From Prostheceraeus crozeri (Eukaryota; Platyhelminthes; Polycladida; Euryleptidae): a DNA stretch of 64,000 bases. Under the pieces are notes generated by a model. That model did not search any database, was not told the origin of the DNA, and saw only the letters and a list, made by a program, of their open reading frames with translations. The DNA lies in assembly GCA_907163375.1 (NCBI GenBank), contig CAJQUW010006840.1, positions 62,001 to 126,000 of the forward strand. Reading direction: 5' to 3'. The position numbers were made by a program, and so were the translations under genes. Below are positions 11,101-26,100 of this stretch, piece after piece (position 1 is the first letter of the stretch; each line of letters begins with the position of its first letter).

Positions 11101-14100
11101 AAAATAGACGTAATAATTTTTCATCTGAATTTGCGGAACAACATTAAATCATAATACATCCATACTTCAGAATATAGACCAAAGACAATAAACAAAAACA
11201 AAATAAAACCAAGTTCCAGACTTTTAAAATTATTCCTCTGATTGCTTCTAGATATCCGAGTGGCTACACATTGGTAGTAAAAGTTCATCAACAATTTCAG
11301 GCAAGCAATTCGCGATCATTACACAATGAATTATACAATGAATGATAAAAACAAAAACCACTCCAACCGATATCGGCTGAGCCTGTCTCAGAAGGTAATG
11401 TTGAACATGTGAAGAGCTGGAATATTCTCAAGTTTCAATTTTTCCTACGATATCTATGTTGCAAATCTAGCGATCAAGCGATATCTATGTCGCTCGGTTA
11501 TCTACGTTACCAATATAGACTATGCTATTGTGAATTTACCTTGATGACACTGACGGAGTATGTGTCATCGAAACACCAAGGCAAAATATGTGAGCTCTCT
11601 AAAATTAACACAAACAGTCTGAGATTGATTACATTAATACAGAGATATTGACTAATTTGACCTGACTTATTATAACTAGACATTATGTAGACTTTATTCA
11701 CTTGACCACCTCCTAGTCGTCATAGATTCTGCTTATGATTGGTAATTAAAAATTCACGACATCTTCACGCTGGTGTGTCAAAGCGCTGTATTTCTTTTCA
11801 ATAGATTAGAACATTATTTGACTTGCATCATAGCTTCCTAGCGACTTTGGCTTATCATGAAGTATGCCACTTTCTATTCAAGTTTTCGGTAATTCAGGTG
11901 CATACCAATCTACGGTTTTGCACCACATTACATATGGCATTGTTAATCGATATGAAATATAGTCTGCAAACTTCATAAATTCGCCGCAATATATGCCTTG
12001 GTCAGCCCTTAGCTAACTGAAATTGAAATAAAATTAATATACTAGAATTAATAATTATTCATCGACAAGCATTGTTAATCATATTTAAAATTTTCATGAT
12101 CTCTCTTAGCGTTAAGTGCTTCCCACTGATCAGATAGAAAAACAGGGATCACTGCGATTGACAAAGATTTGATCATTCGCCCCACTCAAAATCATCAATG
12201 TGTCTATAGCCAGTAAAACATGATTAACCGTCAATCGTCGCTAAACTTCACAAGCTAACATGGGTGACCAGTGGACAGGATACGTATACTAATTTGTAGA
12301 AAGTGCGGCCTCTTTTACAAGTTGTATGAGCTGTTTGCATGGATTGACCTCTGTGTACCAAGTTACCGTATGTGCTCTGATAATAGCCCCCGTCTGTTAT
12401 TTCATTTTCAAGTTTATTACCCGGCTATTATTAGAGACCCGGCTTTTATTCACGGTCGTTAATTTCTAAATTTACAATTTTCACACTAATTTACAAATAG
12501 GAAAAACAAAAAGTTGTTTCTTGGAAATTCTGAATTTTAGAGTTACATGTATCAGAAACTAGTATTTGAGCAATTTCACGCGACTGTCAACATTTAGGTC
12601 AAAAAATTAAATTGTCGGATATTGATTATAAACACACTTTTTCATATCAAAATTTTCCCAAAAGTCCGAATCTGATGTTGAATTCTACGTTTGAAGTCGA
12701 TTTATAGCTGAATTTTTATAATTTTCTTCAAAATTCATTTTTTGGAATTAACATAATTTTTCACGTGAATTTCATCATAATTTTTTTTATGCACAAGAGA
12801 GTTAATTATTATTCTTTTCAACAGTGATGGTTTAAAATCAGGTCAAGAATGATAGGAAAATATATGTAGATTCATTCAATCTTTAATTTTTGCTGAGAAA
12901 TTTCACATTGTATAGCACATGTAAAAAAACATCATGCTTCAGAGCATTTTTTTAATCTGTTGGATTTACTATTAAAGCGAATGTGGCATAATCTCATATC
13001 CTAAGCTACAATCAGTTACTTATGATGCAGCAACTGTGAAATTGATTTTCACTCGCTTCATTAATGCTGCATAGAATGTAACGTTATTACGTTTCAAGCG
13101 TAATAACGTTACATTGAAACGTGATAACGTTACAAACTATATTTTATCACTGTAAACAGCCATCCAAGGTCTCAAGAGGAACCTCGCGAGTACCGCGACA
13201 GAAGCTTTGATAAATTTCAAATCATATCGTGTGTATCTGACATCAATTTATCTAAAAGCATAACTGGTCGTTTTTATGAGAACAACGCTATATCGCACGT
13301 AAACACTAAATTGCAATGACGTATTTTGTAGTACAGTATATTGAATAGGTTGGTATCAATTTAGCGGATAAAATAAATAAAATTGATCTATATGGTTTAT
13401 GTAGATGCTCTGAAGCTACAGCTTGCATGTTTCATTTGCTTTGCTATTCTTCATAAGTGAATCAACAATAAATTAAAATCCGTTGGAGCAAAGTTGCACG
13501 ATTTCTAGTAGTGGCTACTAATGAGAAAAAGCCTACGAATTTAAAGATTTGATCGAGACCATTATACCATACAAGCAAAGTTGAAATCATATTGTTATCC
13601 TAGTTGTTGGAAATAAGTCCGTGGATTGCCCTAGCTGTGGCATGTGCTGCTTAGTTCAAGTCACGGAGTGAAGTCAAAATACATGTAGTCATCCTACGAA
13701 ATGGTCTTTAATGGTTTTAATAAAACTGTTCCAGAAGAAGTCTCGAGATAAAATGAAAATAATAGAAACGTCCTGAGCAACATCTGAAACCTGCGCTTAT
13801 GTTAAATTTTTAGCGGATAATTAATAGTCTGAGTTTGCAACCAGGTATAAGTAGGACTACTTCCACTGGCAGTCAGAGGCTAATGGTTTTCCGACTAAAA
13901 TTTTAACGGAAACATATTTTTTGATACTGCTGAGACCGTCTCTGTTGTTCATATTTTTTTAGCCTTACCCTGGCACAGGTCTATTGAAGCAGAATTTTAG
14001 GACCATTTCGTGAAAATAGCATTTTGACAAGGAGCCAAAGTCACACTTTGCCTTCAGATTGCTATATCATTTGTCATGTAATCGTGATGCTCAAACTGAG

Positions 14101-17100
14101 TGGGTAGTTCTGCAAGAATCCATGGAAAACATAAGATGTTCAAATCATGATTTAAAACGAATGTACTTTCGTGTATGCATTTGTTACTTCTTGAACTGTA
14201 AGCTACGCTGCTGTACTATCAGCCGCTTGTCAAGTCATTTCTCCTAAGGAAGCGAGTTGAAAGATTGAGTTATAAACAGATTATCCTGCAGACAAGAGTC
14301 TTCGGGAAATCATGCCTGTCTGAAAGAATGTTTCATCCATAAAAATGTAGCTTGAATGTAGGACGGCATCGGTGTTAAATCGTTGGATGGTCGGCACTCG
14401 TTGTTTCGCAAACTTTGGGTTAGATAATTTGCTACCTGTGATCATGTAAGCATCACCCGAGGTCGAATCTCCAGACGTAACCGTTCTATAGTGCTCGTGC
14501 AGCACATCAATCAAAGTTTGAATTTAGCCAACTAGCTTTATAGCCAATGTCGTGTAATACGCAGTAAATACTTGAAATACTAATACGCATCACTTGAAAT
14601 ATTTAGGGGTAGACTTAAACACATATACCGACTTGTTTATGACGGTTTTAGTTCTTAACTATCTTGAATTAAATGTCTTTACAAGAACTCATGAAATCAA
14701 TTTGAATGGTGAACTGTCATTCATCTGCTTTTTCCCAAGATAAACCATTTTTAGAATAACAAAGAAAAATATCTTCATCACTACTGCCTACTTTTATCAG
14801 TATTAGGACAGGAACATCTCACCATTCATCTGAAAAACCCCGAGCAAGCATGGGAGGACTTCAAAGTGTTGTATTAAGGCTAACTGGAGCATGTGAAGCC
14901 GAAGTAACTTCCACTTCAGCCAAATGTAAATCCGTATTTCGTACGTGTAACGTTATTACGCTTCATCTGTAACGTTATCACGTTTCCTTTCTTAAGATTG
15001 CTACTAGAGGAATGCATGAATTCAATTCCAACAACTGCTGTGATGTTGATATGATCTTCAACTTTGATTTCATGGAATAATGGCATCGATCAAATCTTTC
15101 AATTCGCAGACTTTTTCACATAAGTAATCACCACACGATTTTCATGTCAATTCGTGTAACGTTATTACGTTTGACCTAAATTAGTTATCACGTCACAACG
15201 AAAAAATGGTAAAGCAAATCGAGCATGCAAACATCAATTTCAGGGAATCTGCTAGCCATTCTGTCCCGTACATCTATACCAACCTGATAACATCTACTAC
15301 AAAAATGTTATTGAAATGTAATAAATGCGTGCGATGTAACGTTATTACGCATGGAATTGTTCATTTATAATAACACAGAACAATAATCAAAAATATTTAG
15401 GCAGTAAGAAGTGCACTAACTCTGTGCAAGCTCTATTGCAAGACTTTCTTGTTAGATTCGTCTGAATCTCACCAATCACTCTCCACTTCATCATCTGAGT
15501 TACTTACTGGGGCATCTATCTCAACAAGAGGGTCGTTTAATGTGTTTTCAAGTTTGGATTTGAGGAGATCAAGACCGCCATCAGCGCATGGTTTACCAGG
15601 TTTTAGACACTCAATCAAATGATCTTCACTTCCATCAAGGGCGTTTGTGACCGCACATCGCTTCATGTAATCTTGAATTTGATTGACAGGTATTGCCTGC
15701 TACGCCTCGTCAAACCAAAGAGCAAGATCCTTAAAGTTTCGAGGTTTCAGATTTCCACTCTTTGTAAAGCTGTGGTCAGCATTTGAAAGCCAGTCTTCAT
15801 GCGATTTTTGAATTGATGCTTTAAAGGACCGACTGATGTTTTAAGAAACACGAGTGGAGAAATTAGCTGGCTATTGTTTACGGAAAGCAGTGACTTGAAT
15901 GACTTATATCCAGCAGCAGATAGAATCGATGAGAACCGAGCAGAGAAAGTGGTTCGCAAGTCTTTGCGGAGAGCACTGACTAAAGTGACTCACATCCAAT
16001 TGGAGATTGAATTTAAAGCCCGGCTATTATAAGAGACCCGACTTTTAAAAGAGCAGATTTCTAATAGATTTCCTTGTTCACTTATCATTACTCCCGTTTC
16101 TTCAACCTCAACAGCTCACAGGCAATCTACAACATTCTTGAACATTCATTCAAAGTTATAAACGAGTGCTCCATCGCATCATCACATTGGGCATTCTTTT
16201 TATGGCACTGGAAGACTGGCCTTGAAGCAGCACACGTCTGCATGAAATAACAATAAGATCGTTGTAAGCGATGAGAATACGGCAAACCATTAAGGAGAAT
16301 ATAGCATGGTTTTAGATAACAATTGTCATCGCTGCAAATATGATGTTGACAAATACTTGTCAGTAATTGCAACTTTGCTAATGGAATATACAACCATTGT
16401 ATCAAATCTGAGTATATTCAACCTTAGTGCATATCTCTTTAGCAATATTTTTCTATTGGAATGGAAGGGTCGCAAACCTTAATGAAATTGGTACTGAGTT
16501 TTTATTACGTTTGTTACAATGGCTGCATTATGATCTAATACGGAATGCTGGAGGCGAATTTTCTCATCAAAGCCTTCAATAGGAAATGAGGCTCTGAAAG
16601 CGCTCAATTAGAGTTCACAATGATTCGATCAATATTGAATGTGAGGAAATTCAGTGCATTTTTGTCGATTATTCAATGCCATATTTTTGGACAAAAGTCA
16701 AATTCATCTATATTCTAAATTAACGACTACAAATATGCAAATTCCAATGTTAAAATCCAAGACATTGTTAAATGAAAGAAAACGAATTTGCACGAGATCT
16801 CAAGAAACCTGGGGTCGAGACTATGACCACATTTCTCACATCTCCAAGCTGGTGATGTGATTTGTCATAGTTATTGTTGTGGTCTCCGTGGCACAATGGG
16901 TAAGTGCTTGGCCTAAAAATCGCCTGGTCTAGACGTCGAACCCTGAAGGTGTCATTGGTATCCAGACTAAAAGCATAACATCCCTTGATCTAAAGTTTGA
17001 CTTTGTGGGCACACTCAAAGCCTTAGGTGGGAAAGTAATGACATTAAAGCTTCAAAAATTCAGCCAACGCAAAAGCATGTCATTACACAGGGTGTCAAGT

Positions 17101-20100
17101 AAAAAATAAGGCAGGGACTGCAGTTTCGCGAAAAGTGTGTCGACATTGAATCACGGTCAGGTGACTGTGTGAAGGTGTAATGGTAGAAAGCTTGCATGAA
17201 ATATGGAAACCAAAATTAATTTGGCGGAGGTTGATTAAATGATAATCTCAAAAATAAATTTAATTAGTTAATTTAGGGATCTCACTGGATGCCGAAAATG
17301 AGTGCGCAAGAATTATCAACAGCGTAACTTTGAGTTGCGAAGCCAAGACAAGACAAGAAATGGTACAATGATGATAGTGTGGTGCCTCATATCAAATTGT
17401 ATCAAATCAAAAAGAGGTTAACTTTCTTTGTGAAATTCATCTGTAAAATTCATCAGTATCGAGTAGAGAGAGACAATCCCTCTTCTATGGACAATCCTCA
17501 CCATGACAGCGCGCACCGCTTAGCAATGTGCACAGCAGTCGTCCCACGCTCTCACATTTGCAGCCATTGCAGGCATGAAGCTGTCAGAAGTATCTGTCCT
17601 ATGCGTCAACGAATCTACTGCAAATCTATTCTTGAGAGATAAAGGGATACTAAGAAGTAGTCTACCAATGCGATATGCGTTTTAAATGTACTTTAGTTGA
17701 AGAATATATGTATTTTTAATAACTTGATGTGCTAAACATCGACACCACAGGGTTTTTTACCACACTATCATCATTGTACCCAAGAAATGTATATTTGTGA
17801 ATTGAACATCAAAAGTTGCGCACAAGGTACAGCGATATTTATGGAACTTTTTCAGAGAACAATCGTTAGTCTCCATTCAGAAGAGTTCATTTAATTTATA
17901 GCAAATCCTTGGAACAAAAGCAGTCGTCTAGCAGATATAGCAATACGCTGATGGAGTTGACCAGAATAACTATCATTCTATCAGGGATCAAATCATGCAA
18001 GGATGTAACGGCAATTATAGGTAAGCAATTCGCGATCATTTTTAATAATGAAAACAAAAACCACTGCAACCGATATCGGCTGAGCCTGTCTCAGAAGATA
18101 ATGTTGAACATGTGAAGAGCTGGAATTTCAATTATTGCTACGATGTCCATGTTACAATCTAGCGATCAAGCGATATCTATGTCGCTTGGTTATCTACGTT
18201 ACTAATATGGGCTATGCTATTGTGAATTTATCTCAATATCTGACGGAGTATGTGTCTTGGTAAATGAAGATGTGAAATCATCGAAACACCAAGGCAAAAT
18301 ATGTGAGCTCTCTAAGATTAACACAAACAGTCTGAGATTGATTACATTAATACAGACTTATTATTACTATTACTGAAAATCATCAATGTGTCTATAGCCA
18401 GTAAAATATGATCAACCGTCAATCGGCGGAGAGGATTCACGATTCCGGAAAAATTCCATTGTCCTTTCTCATCTGTTTGAAGACAACGAGGGAAAATGAG
18501 TGTTGTTTACGGAAGCATTGCCACAGATTATCCTATGTCCTCGACGATGAAATTTTCCAATTTTCCTTTCGATACTCTTTGGAAGAAAAGCAAGAAGTGG
18601 TGCTGCGTACAGCAGGAGCGGAATAACAAGAGCATTTCATACAATTATCAACTAATCAGTTGACAGAAAAGATTTCAATATTCGAATAATATATTATCGC
18701 TACGTAGCAAGTTTTAAAATTTTATTGAAATGAAAATTCCAAGCTACCGAACTGTTCCAGTAGACACCCAAAATCTTTGTTTTTCACAATAGGATGTCAC
18801 AGTGCTCAAAACATTTGAAAGATCTGCCCTTTTGGAAAAGGATGTCACTCGATTTACACAGGTTTAAGGACATTTTGTGGAAGTTAGTCCATCCACTCAC
18901 AAGTGAGATGTCGCTTGGACTATGTCCGTTTATAAAATGCTTAATTAAAAGTGGCATCGTCGGCATACAGTGAAAACAAAGTCGGACCAAGTATTGATCC
19001 CTGGGACTCCAGAGTGAACTTTTGATAATGGAACAAAATAAATTTTGAGTTTTACGCATTGATAGCGATCACACAGAAATCTTCGTCATAAAATAAACCC
19101 TCAATTGATATTAGGAGTGGTTTACTATAAATGGTTTACTAGAAAATTGTGAAGAACTTTATAAAATGCCTTTGATAAATTTAAACATGTCATGTTCATC
19201 TGAAATACCAACTGAAGGGGATTCAAAACGCCTCTTGATAATACATTAGTGCTAAATATAGAATTGCCGTGGCACAATGGTTAAGTGCTCGGCCTAGCGA
19301 TCTTTCGGTACAGAGGTCGAGCCCCGAAAGTGTCGTTGGAAGTCGTCAGGAAAGGGCTAAATTATAAGTATCACAGCGCTCTAGATTAAAGTCTGACTGT
19401 GTCAACACCGTCCAAGCCTTCAGTAAGGGGTAGTAGAGACGTTAAACCATCCAATTTTTTTAAACTCCAAAAACTATGTAAGCAGTGTGAAAAGCAATGT
19501 AGCAATCATGGCCATTACATCACAGGTTTTGCATTTCTTCTATATTCTTTTGTTCTGCACAGTTTGAAAACTCAAAGTTAACAAGAAAATTTCCACTTGT
19601 CACTCCATGTCAGATATGAAGATAATTTATTCCGTGATTTGAAAATCACAACTTCACGCACCGGAAAGAAACGTTTTTAACAGTTCCTGAATTGAAAAAA
19701 TGTCAATTTAATGAAAGAATTTTTTATCGACTGTCGGTTAAGCTTAGTTAATCATCATTTCCAAGTAAGTGTTCCGACTTTATTCATGTCAACGCTACAA
19801 CTGTGTGAATAAGAAAACGGTGGAAAAGCAGTAGAACACCTAGGATTCAGATAGTGTTTAATTTAGTGGAAATTCATAAATCTTTATCAAGTTCATTCGC
19901 TCCGCAGGCAAGCATGTCCAGGTATCTATTAGCTCACCAAGCGAGATTTTCAAATTAAGATATTTGTGTTAGAGATTAAACTTCATGTTGAGCGACCCTC
20001 TACATTTGATGCGAATAGATTAACTACACTAAAGTAGCGCTTAATCACAAAATAGGCAAGCATGATTAAAAGCATTCACAATAAACCTGGATATTTTCGC

Positions 20101-23100
20101 AAATTCTCTAAAACTCTTCACTAAAAATACATTTAGTATGGCGCACTCAAAAGTAGCTGTAGACAGAAAATAAACTCTTGATTGATCCTTGACTATAACA
20201 TAGTTGAGGTGCACCTAGCTTTCCACTCTCTTCCACTGCTTTGTTTTCGACAATAGAGTCATTGTCTTGTAATCTGCATACCGGTACTGGTGCTCATGTC
20301 ATCTGCATCCTTTAGTGTTGATATTGTTTCGCTTGCGAGAATGCAATCATAGTTATCATATTCAGCATTTTGTTGTTGTTGTTTTGGCCGGTTCGGTGTG
20401 AAGACACATTGACGTCAGGCGCTAGAGACGACCGATTGCCCTCAAATAGTTCAGCAACTGGGTGGCAGAAATTTGGTTGGGGTCCGGGTGGATGGTATGG
20501 AAACTGGCATAACGCTGCACATCCTATCTTGACCACTTGATGAGGTTGTGCTCCATCCAGGCTTTCTTCCTCTTCGCCACATTCATCGCAGATTGCCTCC
20601 TCTGCTAAGCCGATACGATGGTGATACTTCTTGAGAAGAAGAGAATGCCCTGTCCTGTATCTTGCAAGTTCGGTGCGTTCTGATCTACTCAAGCTGACTT
20701 CTTCTTGATGATTGTATTTCCAATGGCTGTTATTCTTCTTCCATTCGTTGGCAAGGCTTCCTCGTATTTTTGTTTTCATTGTGTCGATATCGATAGGAAT
20801 GTCTCTCTGCTCTAGATTAGTGGCATCTTGTTCAACATGATCTTGTGATCTACAACCTACAAAATGCTAATATTTGTATGAAGTTTTGCGCGTATATGAA
20901 GTCAATTCTTATGCGCATGTTAATTATGTGTTCAAAACATGACCCAACACAACGCATTAAAATTAAAACAAAATAGAAGCCTTGAATGAAAAATTGAATG
21001 AAGTTCACGAAATTGTAACTGACACCACAATTTCCAAGTTTTACAGCTTATTGAAGTCCTTAATAAGTTTTCTACTGAAGTTCATCATATCATCGCAATT
21101 TTGCTATAGATTTTTGCTAATACGTCGATATGTTTTCTATATTGTCATGTTTATTCCTACATACAGCTGAAATCAATCGGTTTGTTGTTATTAACAACTT
21201 AACAACTTCTGTTGTTATTAAAGCGAAATGGTTGAGTACAAACATGAGCTCGTATTTGTATTTCTTGATCTCTATGAATGTCTATTTAAATCATAACATA
21301 ACACAGTCGTCCGTGATAGTAAATACAAAAAACGAATCAATATTCCAAATAAACGAGTGACTCCTCGTATCCGGGATAGCCGCTGAGAGAAATAATGCAA
21401 TAGTCTTCGTCGGATACAGTTTATTAGCTCAAAATGTGCGATTCACGCACTGTGAATGAACGCATAGGTCTACATTTGTGACTACAACTCATAATTGTGA
21501 CAACCAGCAGCAATAAAAGAATGATAAATAGAATGAAATAATGAAAATTAAAATTCTAAAATAATAATAATTAAAATACTTAACAAAGGAAGTGTAAAGT
21601 AGACAGAATACTACCAGAGTAGAATAAAAAAAACAGCATATATAATGACTGTAAATTTGAAGAGAAAACACCGCTAATTTTGACAGCCCGATAGCTATTT
21701 CGTGGCCTCTCTTCAGGAGAAGTACGACCGTTGTGATACACAAAATGCACAGACAGGTATAATACAGAGACTGGCATAGTCTGTGGACATGACATTCGGA
21801 CAAACTTCAAAGATATCTCAATAGTGCATTTACAGACAATAGATTTACCGAAGACAATAGAAAGTAACGAAAGCATGTCAAAAGAAAAAAGCTAAAGCCA
21901 AGGCAAACGTAGGATATGTTTTAAGTCTTTGTGGATGCATAGGTCAGGACGGTAACGAGATACATACAGAGATTCTAAAATGGGGGGAAGAATAGGGGAC
22001 CGAGGAGCACATAAAATAGAAAGAAGAAAAAGTACTTCCTGAAAAACTATCACAATATATGGCATGCCGACAAATGGCTCTGAACGGAGACTTATTAGAA
22101 CGAGGACGACAATGTCCACTTTCAGTCTACTTCAGTAAATGTTCCCTCATTCGGTCCCTGTAGTGCGCCCAATATAACTGCATCCGCAGTCCCAAGAAAA
22201 TTTATAGATAAGGCGAGCACGACTGAGGAATGGCACAGGATCCTTACGACAACCGGAGGGAATACGGCAGATTGAGAACACAATAACAGGCTCAATAGCC
22301 GGAAAAACTTCTGTAAACTACCGTAAATTCACGGAAGGAGAGAAAATAGATGCAAGAACAACGGCAGACGAGTCTCATGAATATTCACATGATTTCGTAC
22401 GGCAGAATATGGTTTCTTGAAAAAGTGTTCTTTAATTTTTGTACCGATTGAACGTCCAGTTTCACTGATGTACACCTTATTGCACAAATCACATGATATT
22501 TTATCAAATGAGACCTTTGAAATCGCGATTGAATTATTGATCACTCCCTTTGTCGTAAAAAAATTCACCTCACTGGGTGCATGGTGGGGACGTCGCGTAG
22601 GACCTTCCTTCACGACGTACGTTGGATCCTCCTCCACTTACTTGACACACATGTCATGTGCAGTCGTTTCCAACGCAGCGCCTTCGCATCCCATCCTCGG
22701 ACATCTCGGTCTCTCTCTCCTCTTCTTTCTAGCTCAGCGAGGCCAAACACATCTTTCTAACATCTTTCTTCTCTTCCGATTCACGTGGCTAAAGTAGCGA
22801 AGAGCTGGGTGATAACTACTGCTTGTAGTGGCTGTTCTGTTTTCACTTGCTGTAGCACCCACTTGTATGTCTTTCGTGCCGTCCAGGGTATGCGGAGTAG
22901 TCTTCTCCAGCACCAAAGTTCGAATGTATCCACCCTTCTCCAGTCCACGACTCGGCACCATACAAGACGATCGGGAATACTAAGGCGCGTACCAATCGTA
23001 CTTTTGTCATCCGGGAGATTCCTCTGTCTCTCCAGACTTTCACCAGTCTCATCATGGCTGACTTTCCCATTGCAAGTCGTCTTCTCAATTCTCCTTCTGT

Positions 23101-26100
23101 CCGTCTGTCAGCTGTGATCTTCGTCCCAAGCAACACGTAGATGTCCACCACCTCCACCGTTCTTCCAGCAAATTCGAAATTGGTCATGGAGTCTGTTGTC
23201 ACTACCTTAGTCTTGCCTACATTCAGATACAGCCCCGCGTTCTTGCTTTCCAATCATTCAGAGCTTCTCGCATAACGATTTCAGCGGAAGCATTGAACAG
23301 AACAGGGGACAGAATGCAGCCTTGACCAACACCCTTGTTGATCTTAAACTCTTCGGTTTCTCCTGCATCCGTCCTTACAGTTGCAGTGTGCTCTATGTAA
23401 AACAATTGGTGTTTAATCAGTTTTGAAAGCAGTGTTAGATGCTGAAGTCGTCTTTCTCTTTTCTATTGGCGAAATGTCACTTCTGCATTCATAATCATGA
23501 CTCAGGTGCACTGCCACGCCGTGGGCATTCAATGAACAAACTCCTTATTCCCTTCCTTATAAGAGAATCTGCGACCCATTTCTTTGCTGCCGATCCCATC
23601 AGCAGAACTGGAAGCGGACCTGAGCCGGGCTTGAACCAGAAATATCTAGCACCCAGACCGATGTTTGTGTGATAGTTTATCAACATGATTCTTAAGCAAT
23701 AATATGAAAAACACCGGGATGCTGCGGAGTAAGTCATAAATATAAGAGCCAGCGCATGAATTAGTCAATTATCTGACAACCCGTTGTCAAATCAAGTGAC
23801 TATTTTGTCCACTGAAGAAATTATGTAAGATACAGCGGGAATAAGTCATCACAGCATCAGGGATCGGAAGGGAGTAGGGACTTTTCATGCATAGAGAATT
23901 GTTGGACAAGCTTTCTCGGCCAGTTTGGTCACGTATGAGAATGATCCTCTTCCATTGACTGGTAATTAATGCGACCAAATTTTCTGTAAGGATCCATTGT
24001 AATTTTAGTCACAAGAGGCGATTGAGTATTTACTTAAACTTTTGACGTAGTGATTTCTCATTTTCTCAAACACTTGCATTCAGTGTATTCCCTGCTTTAA
24101 TGAACCTAAATATACCTTAGGAGGGCATCGGTACATCAAATGAAATCCAAATTAAATGTGATAGACAAGCATGCAATATATGAATGAAATTTTTCAAAAC
24201 AAATGAAAATTCCCTATGCATTGAATGTTCAAAACTCACCTCACTGCTAATCAGTAATCAATATTAGCTTTTTAGAATGGTTTTAAGGTGATTGCACTTG
24301 ACTAACGTTTTCATTAAAGATGGCAAAGTGCGGAAAACGATGAATTATATCACCCGGACCCAGATAAAAAAAATATCCGGGCATGGCTCGAGCTTGATAT
24401 TTATGGAATCATTGCGGGTCTGGGCTGCAGACACATTATCTCTACATCATTCTATCACAACAGCTTTAGACCAGGATCAGGCATTGGGTGTTGCAGTAAT
24501 TTCATGTGATTTCAGCAAGGCATTTGATCAACTGGGACATGACACGATCATTGCAACTCTACTGGTCAAAGATTTTCCTTCTGGGTTTGTCAAATGGATT
24601 TGCAGCTAACTTCAAAACCTCAAATAGAGGATAAAAATCTACAGTAACTGCAGCAACCAGCTCCCAGTCATATCAGGCATTCCACAAGGCTCAGTTCTTG
24701 GAGTTTACCTCTTCAATATTGTGCTTGGACTGCTGAACACCAGTCGTCAAATTTGTTGATGATTGCACACTTATGGCTCCAATCGTCCGACGAACAACAG
24801 ACCCGGTTTTTGACGAGCACAACTATATGACATCGTGTTGAAATTCGGTCGGTCTTTCGCTTAATTTCAGGTAGTGTAAGTTAATGTGGATTTTGAGAGT
24901 GCAGGAATGTCCTGCCCCATTAATTCCGGATCTAGCTTCTACATACAAATTAACAATACCATAGAAAGTCCTAGAATGGAAATTGCATGAAAATTATAGC
25001 ACACGCCGGGGGAACTTAGTTGGGGCAAAAAGCAAATTGTGCGAACTGGTGTTCTTGTTTTCTGATTGTCATTTATATGTATCAAGCCAGTTTGTGATCT
25101 AAATTGTTGCCCTTTGTCCAAAGATCATGTGCACAAAAGCAATAATGAATTTACAAAATACTGCGGCGACAGGATGACAAAGAAGGAAATCCTTCAAAAC
25201 GTTCTGTACGCTCATCATTTTCAAATTTCGCTCCTATAATCTATCAAGAGTATAATCAGACACATGTGCAACTTATAATGTCGATTTACAGAACATGCAT
25301 TGCTCCAGCTTGAAATCAGAGGCCAATAAATCTTCGGGTATTCATTTTTCTTTAAAGGGCTCTCCTGTTCATTGTATATGAGCAATTTTCAAAATCTCTG
25401 CATGCATTCGAATATGCTTCCAAAATATCATCACACTATATCACAGATGTCATTTAGTGATTTATTGAAAAGTTCCACCGATATTTCATTTATCTGATAA
25501 ATGACTGTAGCTAAAGAAGCTTTCGATGTTTTTATTCCAGAAAAGCGCTAGGTTTCTTAAACGCTTGACGCAAAAATTATCCAATAATTAAAACTTTTTT
25601 CTGTGAAGTTTTGGGATGTTCTTCCAACCAGTACACCAACCACTTTCAATAATGACTCTGTGAACCAAATTTTAATTCGTATTCCAGTGTTGAAAATTGT
25701 AATGGCTGTCAATGACTGGCACAAATAGACACAGTATATTGATCCATGGAATAGTAGCCTATTTCATATGAAACAATACTACCATCTCACTTAAAATTCT
25801 CTTCATGAAGATCCTGTAATTTACTGTCAACAATTTCGACAACCAAATTGGCAAATAGTTTGACTATGACACAATGTTTTAGATCGAATCTGATCTACAA
25901 ACCATAGATTTTTCCATGTGCCATCATTGTACATAGGCAAGATATCAAACTTCGATTCTAGTGTACTATTATCTACTTCTATGAGCTTCTGTTAGCCAAA
26001 TAAAAATTCTTGGTACCATTTTCACCCAAGATCAGAAGTGGGAGGAGCACTTCAATTCTATCATTAAGTGTGCATCTCGACGTCTGCAAGCTTTGAGGGT

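Noticed and set aside
23610-23660. B box-like GGTTCAAGCCC on the minus strand as a tRNA or SINE
   Set aside because: No A box at the right distance and no cloverleaf. A chance match.
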